Shown in pieces: positions 12,027 through 21,516 of a stretch of 64,000 nt of DNA. The translations under genes and the position numbers were made by a program. Below the pieces are notes generated by a model that had not been told where the DNA came from, made no database searches, and was given only the letters and a program-made list of their open reading frames with translations. Source of the stretch: Telmatactis stephensoni (Eukaryota; Cnidaria; Anthozoa; Actiniaria; Isophelliidae); assembly GCA_029948255.1 (NCBI GenBank), contig JALIZF010001867.1, positions 372,001 to 436,000 of the forward strand. The letters run 5' to 3'. How positions within the stretch are numbered: the stretch's first letter is position 1; every line of letters starts with the position of its first letter.

Positions 12027-12219
12027 CTTGGGCTTCCTGTGGAAAGAGCGCGTGCTCTGCTTTTTATAAATTCTGTTGTCAAGGCAAATGGCGCGCAAAA
12101 ACATCAACGGCCCAGCTAGCTAGCTTGTTAGGCGCCTTACAATATTTTCCTGTCACAGGAAACTTACACAGGATACCCACGAAGCCTGCGCACCGTGAAG
12201 CATCACAGGAAGCCCAATG
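12027..12219. repeat. Segment bounded by inverted GGGCTTCCTGTG motifs
   Basis: CTTGGGCTTCCTGTGGA at the left and TCACAGGAAGCCCAATG at the right are inverted copies of one motif about 190 bp apart. The interior is rich in GCGC. The same motif recurs at 13604, 14013, 14428, 15598, 51918 and 60756, so this could be a small element or two chance neighbours. Confidence 0.45.
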
Positions 12220-12441
12220 CAAAAAGAATTTCCCATATATGCGCGCACAAAAGACTAAAACATTTATGAATGATTAGGGGGCCCTGTGACCAAGCCAACA
12301 CTTTTATTATCCAATTTCTTTTTCTTTTATCGAGCTTATTTTAAAGTGAATTTTCAAAAAATGGTATTAATATGCTACATGAAACCGTACGCGAGTCGCT
12401 TGAGTACACACTTTCGTCGTTCAGCCTAAAAGAAATCTTCC

Positions 12442-12526
12442 CTAATTTTTGAGGGAAAACATTTTCATTTGCACAACTATCAACAAAACATCAGGAACAT
12501 TGCATCGCAAAAGTAGGCCAATTAGA
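12442..12526 (-). CDS. Small three-exon gene, last exon (unknown function)
   Basis: This exon starts after a strong acceptor (TTTTATTTCTCAG) and reads 28 codons to a TAG stop, completing the split codon left by exon 2 (phase 2). A possible AATAAA on the - strand lies near 12304-12309. The C-terminus reads CNVPDVLLIVVQMKMFSL and resembles nothing I recognise. It could instead be an alternative end of a longer transcript. Confidence 0.45.
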
Positions 12527-12719
12527 CTGAGAAATAAAATCTTCTTTACTCGGTCTTTCACACACAAATGAATGTAAAACCACCCCATGGGTTTAAGCTT
12601 GTATTGTAAAACTAAAAGTTTAAAAAAATTAAGTATTTGAACAAAATGTGTCGCAAATTTGAGTAGGGCAAAAATGATAATAAGACTCAGTATAAATTTT
12701 CCACGTACGGTGGTCTTAC

Positions 12720-12784
12720 CTGGGCTTTGTCTTGAACACGCGTTGATAGTTGAATCCAAAGTCCAAAAATTTAATTCCTCTGAG
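12720..12784 (-). CDS. Small three-exon gene, middle exon
   Basis: A 65-base exon reads LRGIKFLDFGFNYQRVFKTK in phase 0 from exon 1. It is framed by a pyrimidine-rich acceptor ending CTACCTAG and a strong GTAAGA donor (CCCAG|GTAAGA), and leaves in phase 2. It is far too short to stand out as an open frame; the case rests on both splice sites and on the phases matching exons 1 and 3. Confidence 0.45.
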
Positions 12785-13093
12785 CTAGGTAGAACCAGTG
12801 CCAAAGGAAAGCTATTTATTACAGCCAAACAACCCATTCATCTCACGAAAAGACCGAGGCACTGTACACAAAAAATAACAAAAACGATATCCATGTTAGA
12901 ATCCAACCAATTGAAATTAAAAATCTAAACCGCTTCGCAATGATTTCAGATCGTCATCGAAGAAATTGTAGTTTCAGGGCTGTCAACCCCCGAAGCCTTC
13001 AAATCTGGAGAACTGATAAGGGAGAGGAAGTTTTGTAGTGAGAGCCAGACTCGACTCGCTTTTTAAAATTTAGTAAAGACCTGAGCTGTTTAC

Positions 13094-13321
13094 CTTCAAG
13101 AAATATCCAAAGGCTTTGTAACAACATCTACTAGTTTTACTTTCCGGTTGCAAGCTCGCAAAGTCCTCGAAGTTGTCACCTTCAAATAGCGCTTGAGTGA
13201 AAATAACACCTTTTCTTTCCTTCTTCCCGTATTTTCTGTTTAAAAAATCAAATTCCAAAAAGGTGACCGGCCAAAGAAAGATACCATTAGTTTTGCCAAG
13301 GTAGTTTTCCCGCCAAAACAT
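13094..13321 (-). CDS. Small three-exon gene, first exon (unknown function)
   Basis: The exon opens with ATG at 13321 and reads 76 codons to an AAG|GTAAAC donor in phase 0. The peptide begins MFWRENYLGKTNGIFLWPVT and includes FLEFDFLNRKYGKKERKG and GDNFEDFASLQPE, a balanced soluble composition rather than the biased look of random AT-rich frames. With the two following exons it gives a 125-residue protein with an exact frame sum (228+65+85 bases). No domain is recognised and no signal peptide is seen. Two TGACGTCA palindromes sit about 95-110 bp upstream of the ATG, as expected of a promoter. The whole model is inferred from splice sites. Confidence 0.5.
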
Positions 13322-13415
13322 GAAGACGTGGCGCGGCCGTTCGTTCTAACAAAATGGCGGGAAGTTTTTGCACTTTTACATCCACAGGTAGCCCAAACGT
13401 AACATCATTGGATCG

Positions 13416-13432
13416 TGACGTCATTGACGTCA
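13416..13432. promoter_or_regulatory. Tandem CRE/ATF palindromes
   Basis: Two perfect TGACGTCA octamers lie one base apart (TGACGTCATTGACGTCA). This is the binding site of CREB/ATF bZIP factors. They lie about 100 bp upstream of the predicted - strand start codon at 13321, so they may be its promoter elements. Confidence 0.5.
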
Positions 13433-13603
13433 TGGTTTTTCGATGGCCTGATGATGTCTTTGCATTATATAATTAAAAGACGAAATATCGCACTAGTTCT
13501 ACTTTGTGCATTCTTTATTCTGATTTAGGATAAGATGCTGTTTTTCGGACTCACCTTCCTCCTTTATTCTCTAACTTTTTCTCTAACTCAACACATGTGA
13601 TAT

Positions 13604-14033
13604 CACAGGCAGCCCAAGCTCATTATCTGACAACATAAACAGTTGTAAATACACGTAAATGCATGGAGCCTAAAATACGACTTTTGACGAATAATATTAC
13701 AGAATACATTAATATAACATTCTATGTAACTTGTAAAGTTGTTATAATTGTAAATAAAGCCTTATTTCACGGTTTTTTTCAAGATCTCCCCCCCCCCCCC
13801 CACCTACTAAGAAGAGGAAGTAGGGGGAGGGAGATCTTGAAAAAAACTTGTAAAATATTGAGTGAGTGTTGTAAAATATTTACAATTATTAACAACTTTA
13901 CAAGTTACATAGAATGTTATATTAATGTATTCTGTAATATTATTCGTCAAAAGTCGTATTTTAGGCTCCATGCATTTACGTGTATTTACAACTGTTTATG
14001 TTGTCAGATAATGAGCTTGGGCTGCCTGTGGTG
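13604..14033. mobile_element. Fold-back element, about 430 bp
   Basis: Two arms of about 190 bp are almost perfect reverse complements, from CACAGGCAGCCCAAGCTC on the left to GAGCTTGGGCTGCCTGTG on the right. A poly-C run (about 13787-13801) and a G-rich stretch meet near the centre, flanked by complementary CAAGATCTCC and GGAGATCTTG. Open frames in this stretch are by-products of the palindrome. The near identity of the arms points to recent formation or gene conversion. Confidence 0.85.
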
Positions 14034-14912
14034 ATATTAGCCACTTTCATACCGTGAAGACTGGGTACGAGTCCCTTAAACTTTGAGTGATGGCAACACA
14101 AAACTTGTGTAGTCAAAAAGAGCAAATCGAGTTGTATATAATCCCGAGGTTTGATGTTAATCGGATATACATAGAAAGAGATACAGCAGTTCAAACATGC
14201 TAGATTTTACAAACTGGAAATCGGTATGGTTGTAGGGACAAATGTCCCTACAACCGCATACATTTCAGCGCTGGCCTCAGTTCCTCTTTTCAACACAACA
14301 ACCAACTTCCATCAGTAAACTTGATGACTTTGAAATTAACTTTAATTTAATCTTAGTTTCTTTAATTTGACGGTCCGCCAAACATTAGTGTAAATGTCAT
14401 ATATATCAAACATATTGCCTCGTTCGTGCGGGCTTCCTGTGTTTCTACTATTGGGTTTCCTGTTTACCGAAAAGCTAGGTTTCTAAGCTAATTTAAAGAT
14501 GGCGGACAATGCGGTGTGTTGCATCGCTACAACATCTGCAAGTTTTGATGGAATTTTGACAGTTTGAGGACCTTTGAGGCTCCAAGTTGCAGGAAAATCA
14601 GCAAAAACAAATCTACGTGGCTTCCAGATAAGGTAATGCCTGCCCAAATATGGAATAGACTTCATGGCCGTGCGAATGATATGTTTGATATGAGTACCTC
14701 TTCTAAACCTATCAGTTGTGGCGGTTTATTGTTCTCACATTTGTAGCATTAGCAAGTGTTAACTAAATTGGTTTGTGCGCTGACTTCTGAGCAAGATGTC
14801 ACGAATTCGATCCCCACGCTCATACGAACGCTTGTTAATTCAAAAAAATCGGTTAAAACATAAAAGCATCTGTAACTTCAAAAGTTAGCGCATTTTTTCT
14901 ATTGTTTTTGAT

Positions 14913-15021
14913 ACCTGATTCCTTTTCCATGGCAGTTTTCAGTCCTGGTTTTAATAAATTAAATAAATAAATTTTATTTATTAAAACCAGGACTGAAAAC
15001 TGCCATGGAAAAGGAATCAGG
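14913..15021. repeat. Near-perfect 109-bp palindrome
   Basis: CCTGATTCCTTTTCCATGGC on the left is mirrored by its reverse complement at the right end, with about 47 paired bases per arm and a short A/T loop of AAATAAATAAA type. It could be a small MITE or a hairpin-forming relic. Confidence 0.8.
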
Positions 15022-16217
15022 GTTTATAGCCAAATTTCCATGTGGGGAACATGGAAGTGTCTCATTGGCTATTGTTTTGCGCGCTTATGATTGGACGAGA
15101 TACAAAAGAAACTTTGTTTCAAAACACAGGTTTTTTTGTACATTTATTTTTTTAAAATGTGTTATCCATAGCCGGGTTAGCATATTATCAGTCTGAAAGT
15201 CAAGACCTTCTTATGTGGGAAGCTTAAATTGGCGCAGACCATTAGAAAATTGCCTAGTTTTTACGTACACTGTTATATAATTATAACGGAATACTGACTA
15301 GACGGAGAGAGGGGGGAATATAGCTCACCAATCGGGTTTCCTGCCTTTTTAGGTCTCTATACCTTACCAAAATATGTATACAGTGGAATGAAAAATTTAT
15401 TTGTTTGATGATGATCATGAAATTAATTTCAAGTGTCACTGATAGGTGGGAGAGAATTATCGGTTTCATAGATAATAATTGTATACATGTTAGCACAAAG
15501 GAGACGCGAGCAGCATGGGAAAAATATAGGGCGCGAAGTTGTTGAAAAGCAGTTCGCGTCTAGAACGTCTCCGTAAGTCGGTCTGTTTGCTTTTTAGTTG
15601 GGCTTCCTGTGGTGGTCGACTTCTTATGGAATTATTCTATTCTCTCTTCCTAACATAAGATTTTTAACGGGACTTCGTTTCTAAATAGCCTTGAGGTAAA
15701 CTGATCGGAAAACGCCGAGCCTGAGAGGTTTTTCAAATTAGAAATTTTTCCTTCGGTTTTAAGGGACCATGCAAAAAATAAAAAATAAAAAAGAGAAATA
15801 TAATCTATTAAAAGTATAAATAAATACTATTATTAAAAAGTATTTTAAACGTAAGAAAATTTAACGCAGGCAAAGGCTTGCATCCGCGTAACAAAAGCGA
15901 ATAATTATGGCTATTTTTTTTAAACCTAAATAACAGACCATGCGTCCAAACACGGCGCCACGACGTTGCCACGGTAGACACTCGCTAAACGAATGTGACG
16001 TACCTGATATATCTGTCATTTCACATTTGAACGTCCCGTTATCGCGTCGCATCGCTTCTGCTACATCTGTGTATTAAGACTTGGTCTAAGCAAATCACAG
16101 TATTCAAATATCGAAATATACTCTAAATTAGTATGAATTATATTCTAGTTAGTATGCTGTTATCAGAGATTCTAGAAGAAGAGATGGATATCGAGATCCT
16201 TCAAGGTTATGACGTAG
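15022..16217. other. Gene-free stretch downstream of GPCR 1
   Basis: No coding exon is recognised. A GTTGGGCTTCCTGTGGTGG motif lies at 15598, and a related CGGGTTTCCTGCC at 15332. The final 200 bases should hold the 3' UTR of the - strand GPCR that ends at 16218; no clear AATAAA on that strand was seen. Confidence 0.4.
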
Positions 16218-17216
16218 TTAGCCCACGTGATTAGTACTGGTCCCCTCGCTCATTCGTCTCATGTGAAACGCATCAGCGATTCGTCGTTCTCGTCGACATT
16301 TCAGAGCGACACGGAACGCGTCCCGGATGTGTTTACTTGAGAAAGCATAGACAACCGGGTTTAAAATACACGATGAATAAACCAACCATATCGACAGACG
16401 ATACACCCATATTGGTGTCACGTAAGCACCACTGCAATTATTAACTATCATATAGGGACCCCATGAAATAAAGAATACTAAAAACAACCCGAGACCCGTC
16501 TTAGCTATGCGGTACTCTCGCGGGATCGTTAATGTCCGGGATTTTAGTCTGGTAGTAATTTGGGTAAGTGCTCTAAACTGTAGAAGTGAGCTCTGTCGTT
16601 TTACTTCAGAGTGTCGCGGGATTCTTAGGAAGTCTTGTTGGGTTGATGTGGTCTTTCTTGGTGAGTTTGTCACGCTATCAGCTGAGCAAATACTGCGTGA
16701 CCTCCCGCGAAGAGTTTTCGTGTTAAGTTCCATCATTCCATCCTGTACTGATAGCGAGTCACGTGGTACAGAATGAACGGTTATCACAGGTTTTTGAATG
16801 TCAGCACAGGGAGCCCGGCAGGAAGCACGTGGCGTCATTCCGTTCCATGTTGAGAATCTACGTTCATGTTTACGAATAGCCGCAAAGATCATCCAGTAGG
16901 TGAGTAGCAGTATTACCACAGGGATCCCAAACCCTATGAATGTCATAAAGAAGTAATATCCACAGTGGTGTGTCCAGTTCGGCGAGCAGTGGTTACTTCC
17001 TGGGTGGTATACGTACTGTGACCAGCCAAACACTGGTAGTGAAGCACATGACAAAGCGATGGACCAACAAAAAGCCAACATGAATCCAGCCTTACGCACA
17101 TTGAAAATGTTTTTGTATTTGACAGGTTTTACTACTGCGTAGTATCGATCTACACTGATACAGCACAGAGTAGAAATACTGGCTACAAATAGGGTTATAC
17201 TAAGCATTCCATTAAT
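16218..17216 (-). CDS. GPCR 1, second exon (TM3-TM7 and tail)
   Basis: This exon supplies helices 3-7 of a 425-residue rhodopsin-family receptor; exon 1 is at 21516-21238. It starts after a TTTCTTTTGTAG acceptor, phase 0. Visible hallmarks are DRYYAV (D116-R117) at the end of TM3, a Cys-rich second extracellular loop (FGWSQYVYHPG, NHCSPNWTHHC), SWGP in TM6 and NPVVYAF in TM7. The third intracellular loop is long (about 115 residues, Ser/Thr/Arg-rich). The loop motif FGWS resembles GPR161/opsin-like receptors, but TM7 has Tyr where opsins carry the retinal Lys, so it is not an opsin. Ligand unknown. It is a paralogue of the gene at 25091-27126. Confidence 0.88.
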   Translation of the reverse strand: MNGMLSITLFVASISTLCCISVDRYYAVVKPVKYKNIFNVRKAGFMLAFCWSIALSCASLPVFGWSQYVYHPGSNHCSPNWTHHCGYYFFMTFIGFGIPVVILLLTYWMIFAAIRKHERRFSTWNGMTPRASCRAPCADIQKPVITVHSVPRDSLSVQDGMMELNTKTLRGRSRSICSADSVTNSPRKTTSTQQDFLRIPRHSEVKRQSSLLQFRALTQITTRLKSRTLTIPREYRIAKTGLGLFLVFFISWGPYMIVNNCSGAYVTPIWVYRLSIWLVYSSCILNPVVYAFSSKHIRDAFRVALKCRRERRIADAFHMRRMSEGTSTNHVG

Positions 17217-17766
17217 CTACAAAAGAAAGTAAACAGGAAATTATTAGATTTCAGGGTTACACCTGCGCCATGGGTGTAAGCACCAGTAAAATACGTAAGA
17301 GCCATTGATTTTGTGTTCAGGGGTGGAACCAGGATAATCCTTCAGGAGGGGTGCAGCCTTATAGAAATCGATAACCGTCCGGAAGATTCGAGGGTATTTC
17401 GGAAAAGTACCGAGAAGAAAAGGGTCCAAAGCTGTCTCAAAAGGGTTTGCTTACCCCTGCACCCCTCCCTAAATCCGCCATGTTCGTTAACAGCACTACA
17501 CATGTTAGAGAAACGAAGTACTGATTCTATACATGTTCGTTCTGATGAACACAAACAAAATACACCTGTACTCAGTTTCATTATATAGATACGAGTGTTT
17601 TACTGAGAATCAAGCTACTCATACAAATTTACATCCGGGACCCAAGTGATATATTTCCCTATATTTACTAGTGACGATATCGATATGACACCATTTTCAT
17701 TTTTGCGCGGTGATTTTGTAAATAAAATCTCCCAGTTAAACACTCCTGTCTATATATAATAAAAGA

Positions 17767-17872
17767 AAATTACACGGCGGCATGAAGATGTGAAGTTTAT
17801 CTTCTTGGTAAGAAAATATTTCTTTTTACCACTCGAAGATAAACTTCATATCTTTGCGCTTCCGTGTAATAT
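17767..17872. repeat. Imperfect inverted repeat, about 105 bp
   Basis: AATTACACGG at the left pairs with CCGTGTAAT at the right, and GAAGTTTATCTTC pairs with GAAGATAAACTTC, leaving a short A/T loop. It is probably a MITE fragment in the GPCR 1 intron. Confidence 0.65.
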
Positions 17873-18165
17873 CCTTTATATAATCAGTGGACATTACATG
17901 GTTAAGAGGCACGCGCTAAAGAAAGAATGGAAATAAATTTTGCCAAGCGACTGCGCAAAGTTTAGTGGGATTAGCTGGATTCAAAACAATCCTTAAGTAT
18001 ACAAATACCCTGACTAAAAAAGCAGACTATCATATTTAAAATCTACATTCTTCACGTAAATCCATTCGACGATATGTATCAACGATTCACCTATAGAAAT
18101 TCCAACGACAAAAAATTAAATACTAAATTGCTTGCTTCGTTCACGTTACATTATTAATTTCCAAG

Positions 18166-18192
18166 CTTTCGGCTCGTAGAGCCATCATCAGG
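18166..18192 (-). ncRNA. Hammerhead-ribozyme-like core (possible)
   Basis: On the - strand the order is CUGAUGA, one U, then GGCUC-UAC-GAGCC as a stem-loop, then GAAAG. CUGANGA, stem II and GAAA are the conserved parts of a hammerhead ribozyme. The extra U before stem II departs from the standard core, and I could not place stem III or the cleavage triplet with confidence. Hammerheads occur in Penelope-like elements and retrozymes of animals, so a relic of such an element is the most likely source. Confidence 0.35.
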
Positions 18193-21100
18193 GAATATAG
18201 CGTAACAACAACTCTTCATCAACCATCATACACTACTATTTACACATGAGATGTCAGTTACTAAAACAAACAGCGCGAGCTCAACTACAATAAGATACGG
18301 AAAATACTAAACATGCGCGCTAGACAAAAAAAAAAAAAATAGTTCTTGACTTTTCTGAAAATAGGTGACTTTTTCTATACACATCTTTGTTTCTTTCCTG
18401 TCTTTTTCCCCCTTCTTTTTTCTCTTATGAATAATTGCTTTTAGTCCTTGTTTTGTAAGCCAAACAGAGAATTACTACAAGGGGGCAAAAAATGATTACA
18501 AATTATGATTATAGATGATATACCTATATCTGAAATCTGAGCAAATATTATATATGGGATAGTTAGAAATTATGTTCAATAAACCTTTATTTTATATATA
18601 AACCAACTACAACAGGTACAATAAAACGATTGAATTTGGATTCAATTAAAATTGTGAATTATTTCACTTAACTTCCCTGTCCCATGGACACTGAGTAGCT
18701 TGAATAATGCTTGCGCCACTGCGGTTTAATTGCTATAACTAATATCATTTTAATTCTTCATTTAAATCCCTTTTTAAGAGAAAACATTAGTCCCATTATA
18801 CCGCGCACCCTAGAGCATATATCATATTATAACCTAAACCTGATATGCGCTCAGAAAGCCTGACATAAATAGAAGTAATAATTATCCATTTCTTTTTAAA
18901 CTGGAAGATTCCTTGTCTTTTCATGATGAAGATCAAAGTTAATAGGTCGTGTCTTCGTTGGTGAAATTGATTTACAAAAGTCTGCATTTCCGAACGATCA
19001 TTCGAAGGCAATGGAGCTATATTTTGAAGAGTCCATTTTGAAGGGCGTTTCCGAAATGTGCATTATAATTAATATATTTTTGGTGAAAAAGATATCTTCT
19101 TCGTGGGAACAGGAAGTGCTGGAAAATGTATCGGTGTGAAAGTAGCTTTCATTTTAGTTTTGAAGCTGTAAACCGGTGATGTTTAGTCATATCAGGCACC
19201 TGTCATTCGGCTTACAGTTTCAGTTACACGGGATGATGTAAACATTTTTTCAATCATCAAATCAGTATGTATTTAACTAAAAAGTTTCAGTGGATATGTT
19301 GAGACTTTGTCACTCTTTGAGGCCTCATTGAAAACTTTCTTCGGCAGAAACTAAATTAAAAAATTGCAAATGAAACTCTTAAACAAATGAGTGAAAATGT
19401 CACTGATAACGATCATTTGTCAAACCAATGCATGTCAGTTTGCATGGCTTGGTTTGATTTGCGAAGAGACAAGTAATTTCTTGCCCAGAGAAGATTTGAT
19501 TTTTACAAAGATATATAAACACTGATCAAATAATCTACTTATATCCGATGTCGAAAGCTATCATTTCAAGGAATTTACGTAAAAAGGGGAAGTGTTTTAT
19601 GTATTGTGCTGGTATGACGAACAAACAAGAGAATTCTACAATCACCACGCAATGCGCCAAAACGTTTTATCATTAATAAATCCCAGCGTTGGATTCAAAG
19701 CAAACTTTCATCAATATTTTTAATTAAAACCCGGTTACGCTAGATGTTAGAGTGCTGTGAGTGCATATATATTTGTACAGTTTAAAACCAGTATTCATTA
19801 ATGGGCCGTACTAAGATAGTATTGATAAAACCAGTCAATATCTGTAAGCTTTTTAAGAATCTAGTCTAAAACAACCTTTATTGATCCATTATTGCTTCAA
19901 AAAAGCTCGAGAAAAGGAAAGCAAAAGTGGAGACTGTGACAGAAGAAAGAGAAAAGATGAATTGGGACATGCGCAACTATTCAACTATGATAGGGCGAGG
20001 AGAAAGAATTTTTAAAAAGCTATATATGTTCACCAGATAAAATTTGAAAACGCATCTTATTTCTACCCTTAGGCTTTCCGTCCACAAGAAAACTTCGTTT
20101 TTCTTTAAGAAAAATATATATGCATTTTCAAATTTATCCTCATAAATGTGGACGAAAGTGATCGTGTCAGTTAGAAAGCAGAGGATTAACGAATAATCAA
20201 AAAAGGGATTTGATTACAAATCCTTCTTAATTCTACATGCTTTTTACATAAACACATATATTCAATAAATGCTGAAAAAACGTCATTTTCCCAAATGTTT
20301 AAATGAATGTTTCGGGGTCAAAAACTAAAGGTAAAGATACTGCTAATTGTACTTTCATCACCAAAGAAGTATGCGTAGGGTCTAAAGGTTTTGTCATGTT
20401 ATGACGTAAGAAGTGGGTATGAGGAAGTTGGCGTTGTTGACAAGCAGACCAAGGGCTGCTCTTTTTGTTGTTGTTGTTGTTGTTGCTGACACAGCTTTTT
20501 GAACGACAAACGCTATATTCTCAAGTATTTTCAATAGTATTGGAATTCACTTTTTGATCTTAGCCGGATACTTTATAGTACGGTTGTGTGCATGTAATCC
20601 TTTATCAATACTGACTACACAGCTACGTGGGCTATTGCTTAATCAATATATATATGGTTGTAGTTGTTGCCACGTTAGCAATATAACAACGCTGTGTAGA
20701 TGACATCTTTGGAAAAATGAGTGTTTCATTTGTCTCATTTCTGACTTGTTTTGAAAACAGGCTTAATCTCTCAGGTATTCCCCTTCTCTCTCTCTCTATT
20801 AGCTCCCTCTTCATACGAATTGTAAAACGTTGTTTGCACTTATAGAACTCTCCTCTCTCTCTCTCTTCTCTCTTTATCTCACTTCGAGGACCTCTTAAAA
20901 AATGGTGATATTTTTGCAGCTACGTCAAAAAACAAGGAAAGTAAATATAGAAGTACATAAAATCATCATTAATGTGAAAAGAAAGTAAAATTGTGAAAAA
21001 GGAATGCAAATTATAATGAAAATTGGAATAGGAGATCTGGATATCCGTTCATGTTCTCGCTGATTTTCTGATCCTGACATCCTTATTGGTCTTATTTGCT

Positions 21101-21237
21101 ATCGTTCTTTATCGTCAAAATCGAATCTAGTTTTGTTTCACTACTGAGTACAAGACAATATACATTTATTTCAATGAGCAAAAAAGACTTATCTAAAAAA
21201 TAAATATTGAACTAGTCTATATAGTTGTTTGACTTAC

Positions 21238-21516
21238 CGTGCAAAATGCGTGTCCATAGTCCCATGTGTTCAAAATCAGCGCTGTGCAACTGAACGGCAT
21301 AATCAGCAGTGCGATAAGAATGTTTGAAATCGCCAGGTTTATTATAAATATATTGGTAGTTCTTCTTCGTAGTAATTTGCTCTTTAAAATAACACTACAA
21401 ACCGAAACGTTCAGTACGAGAGAGACGAGGACGAAAACTGCCAAGCAAGTAACCTCAATGGCGTCCATGACTTCTATAGAGGAAGCCATATTTCTTGATC
21501 GGTTGACATGATGCAT
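21238..21516 (-). CDS. GPCR 1, first exon (N-terminus, TM1-TM2)
   Basis: This 93-codon exon starts with an ATG at 21516 and ends with a GCATTTTGCACG|GTAAGT donor, phase 0. A second Met nine codons later is an alternative start. It encodes TM1 (SLVLNVSVCSVIL, with the conserved Asn) and TM2 (NLAISNILIALLIMPF). The usual Asp of TM2 (LAxxD, position 2.50) is Asn here. The last residues, AFCT, carry the TM3 Cys that bonds to the second extracellular loop. The short N-terminus contains an N-glycosylation sequon (NRS) and no signal peptide, as is usual for class A receptors. Confidence 0.85.

Larger units (their letters stand above)
17217..21237. other. 4.0-kb intron of GPCR 1
   Basis: Phase-0 intron with a GTAAGT donor and a TTTTGTAG acceptor. 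It holds an inverted repeat at 17767-17872, a hammerhead-like motif at 18166-18192, a short TTG run near 20465 and CT runs near 20785 and 20850. No further exon is recognised. Confidence 0.6.

Noticed and set aside
13663..14194. Open frames inside the fold-back element
   Set aside because: They mirror each other across the palindrome and have no protein-like character.
14496..14640. ATGGCGGACAATGCG start with a GTAATG donor on the + strand
   Set aside because: The frame stops after 22 codons, and joining to the next open frame would need a frameshift.
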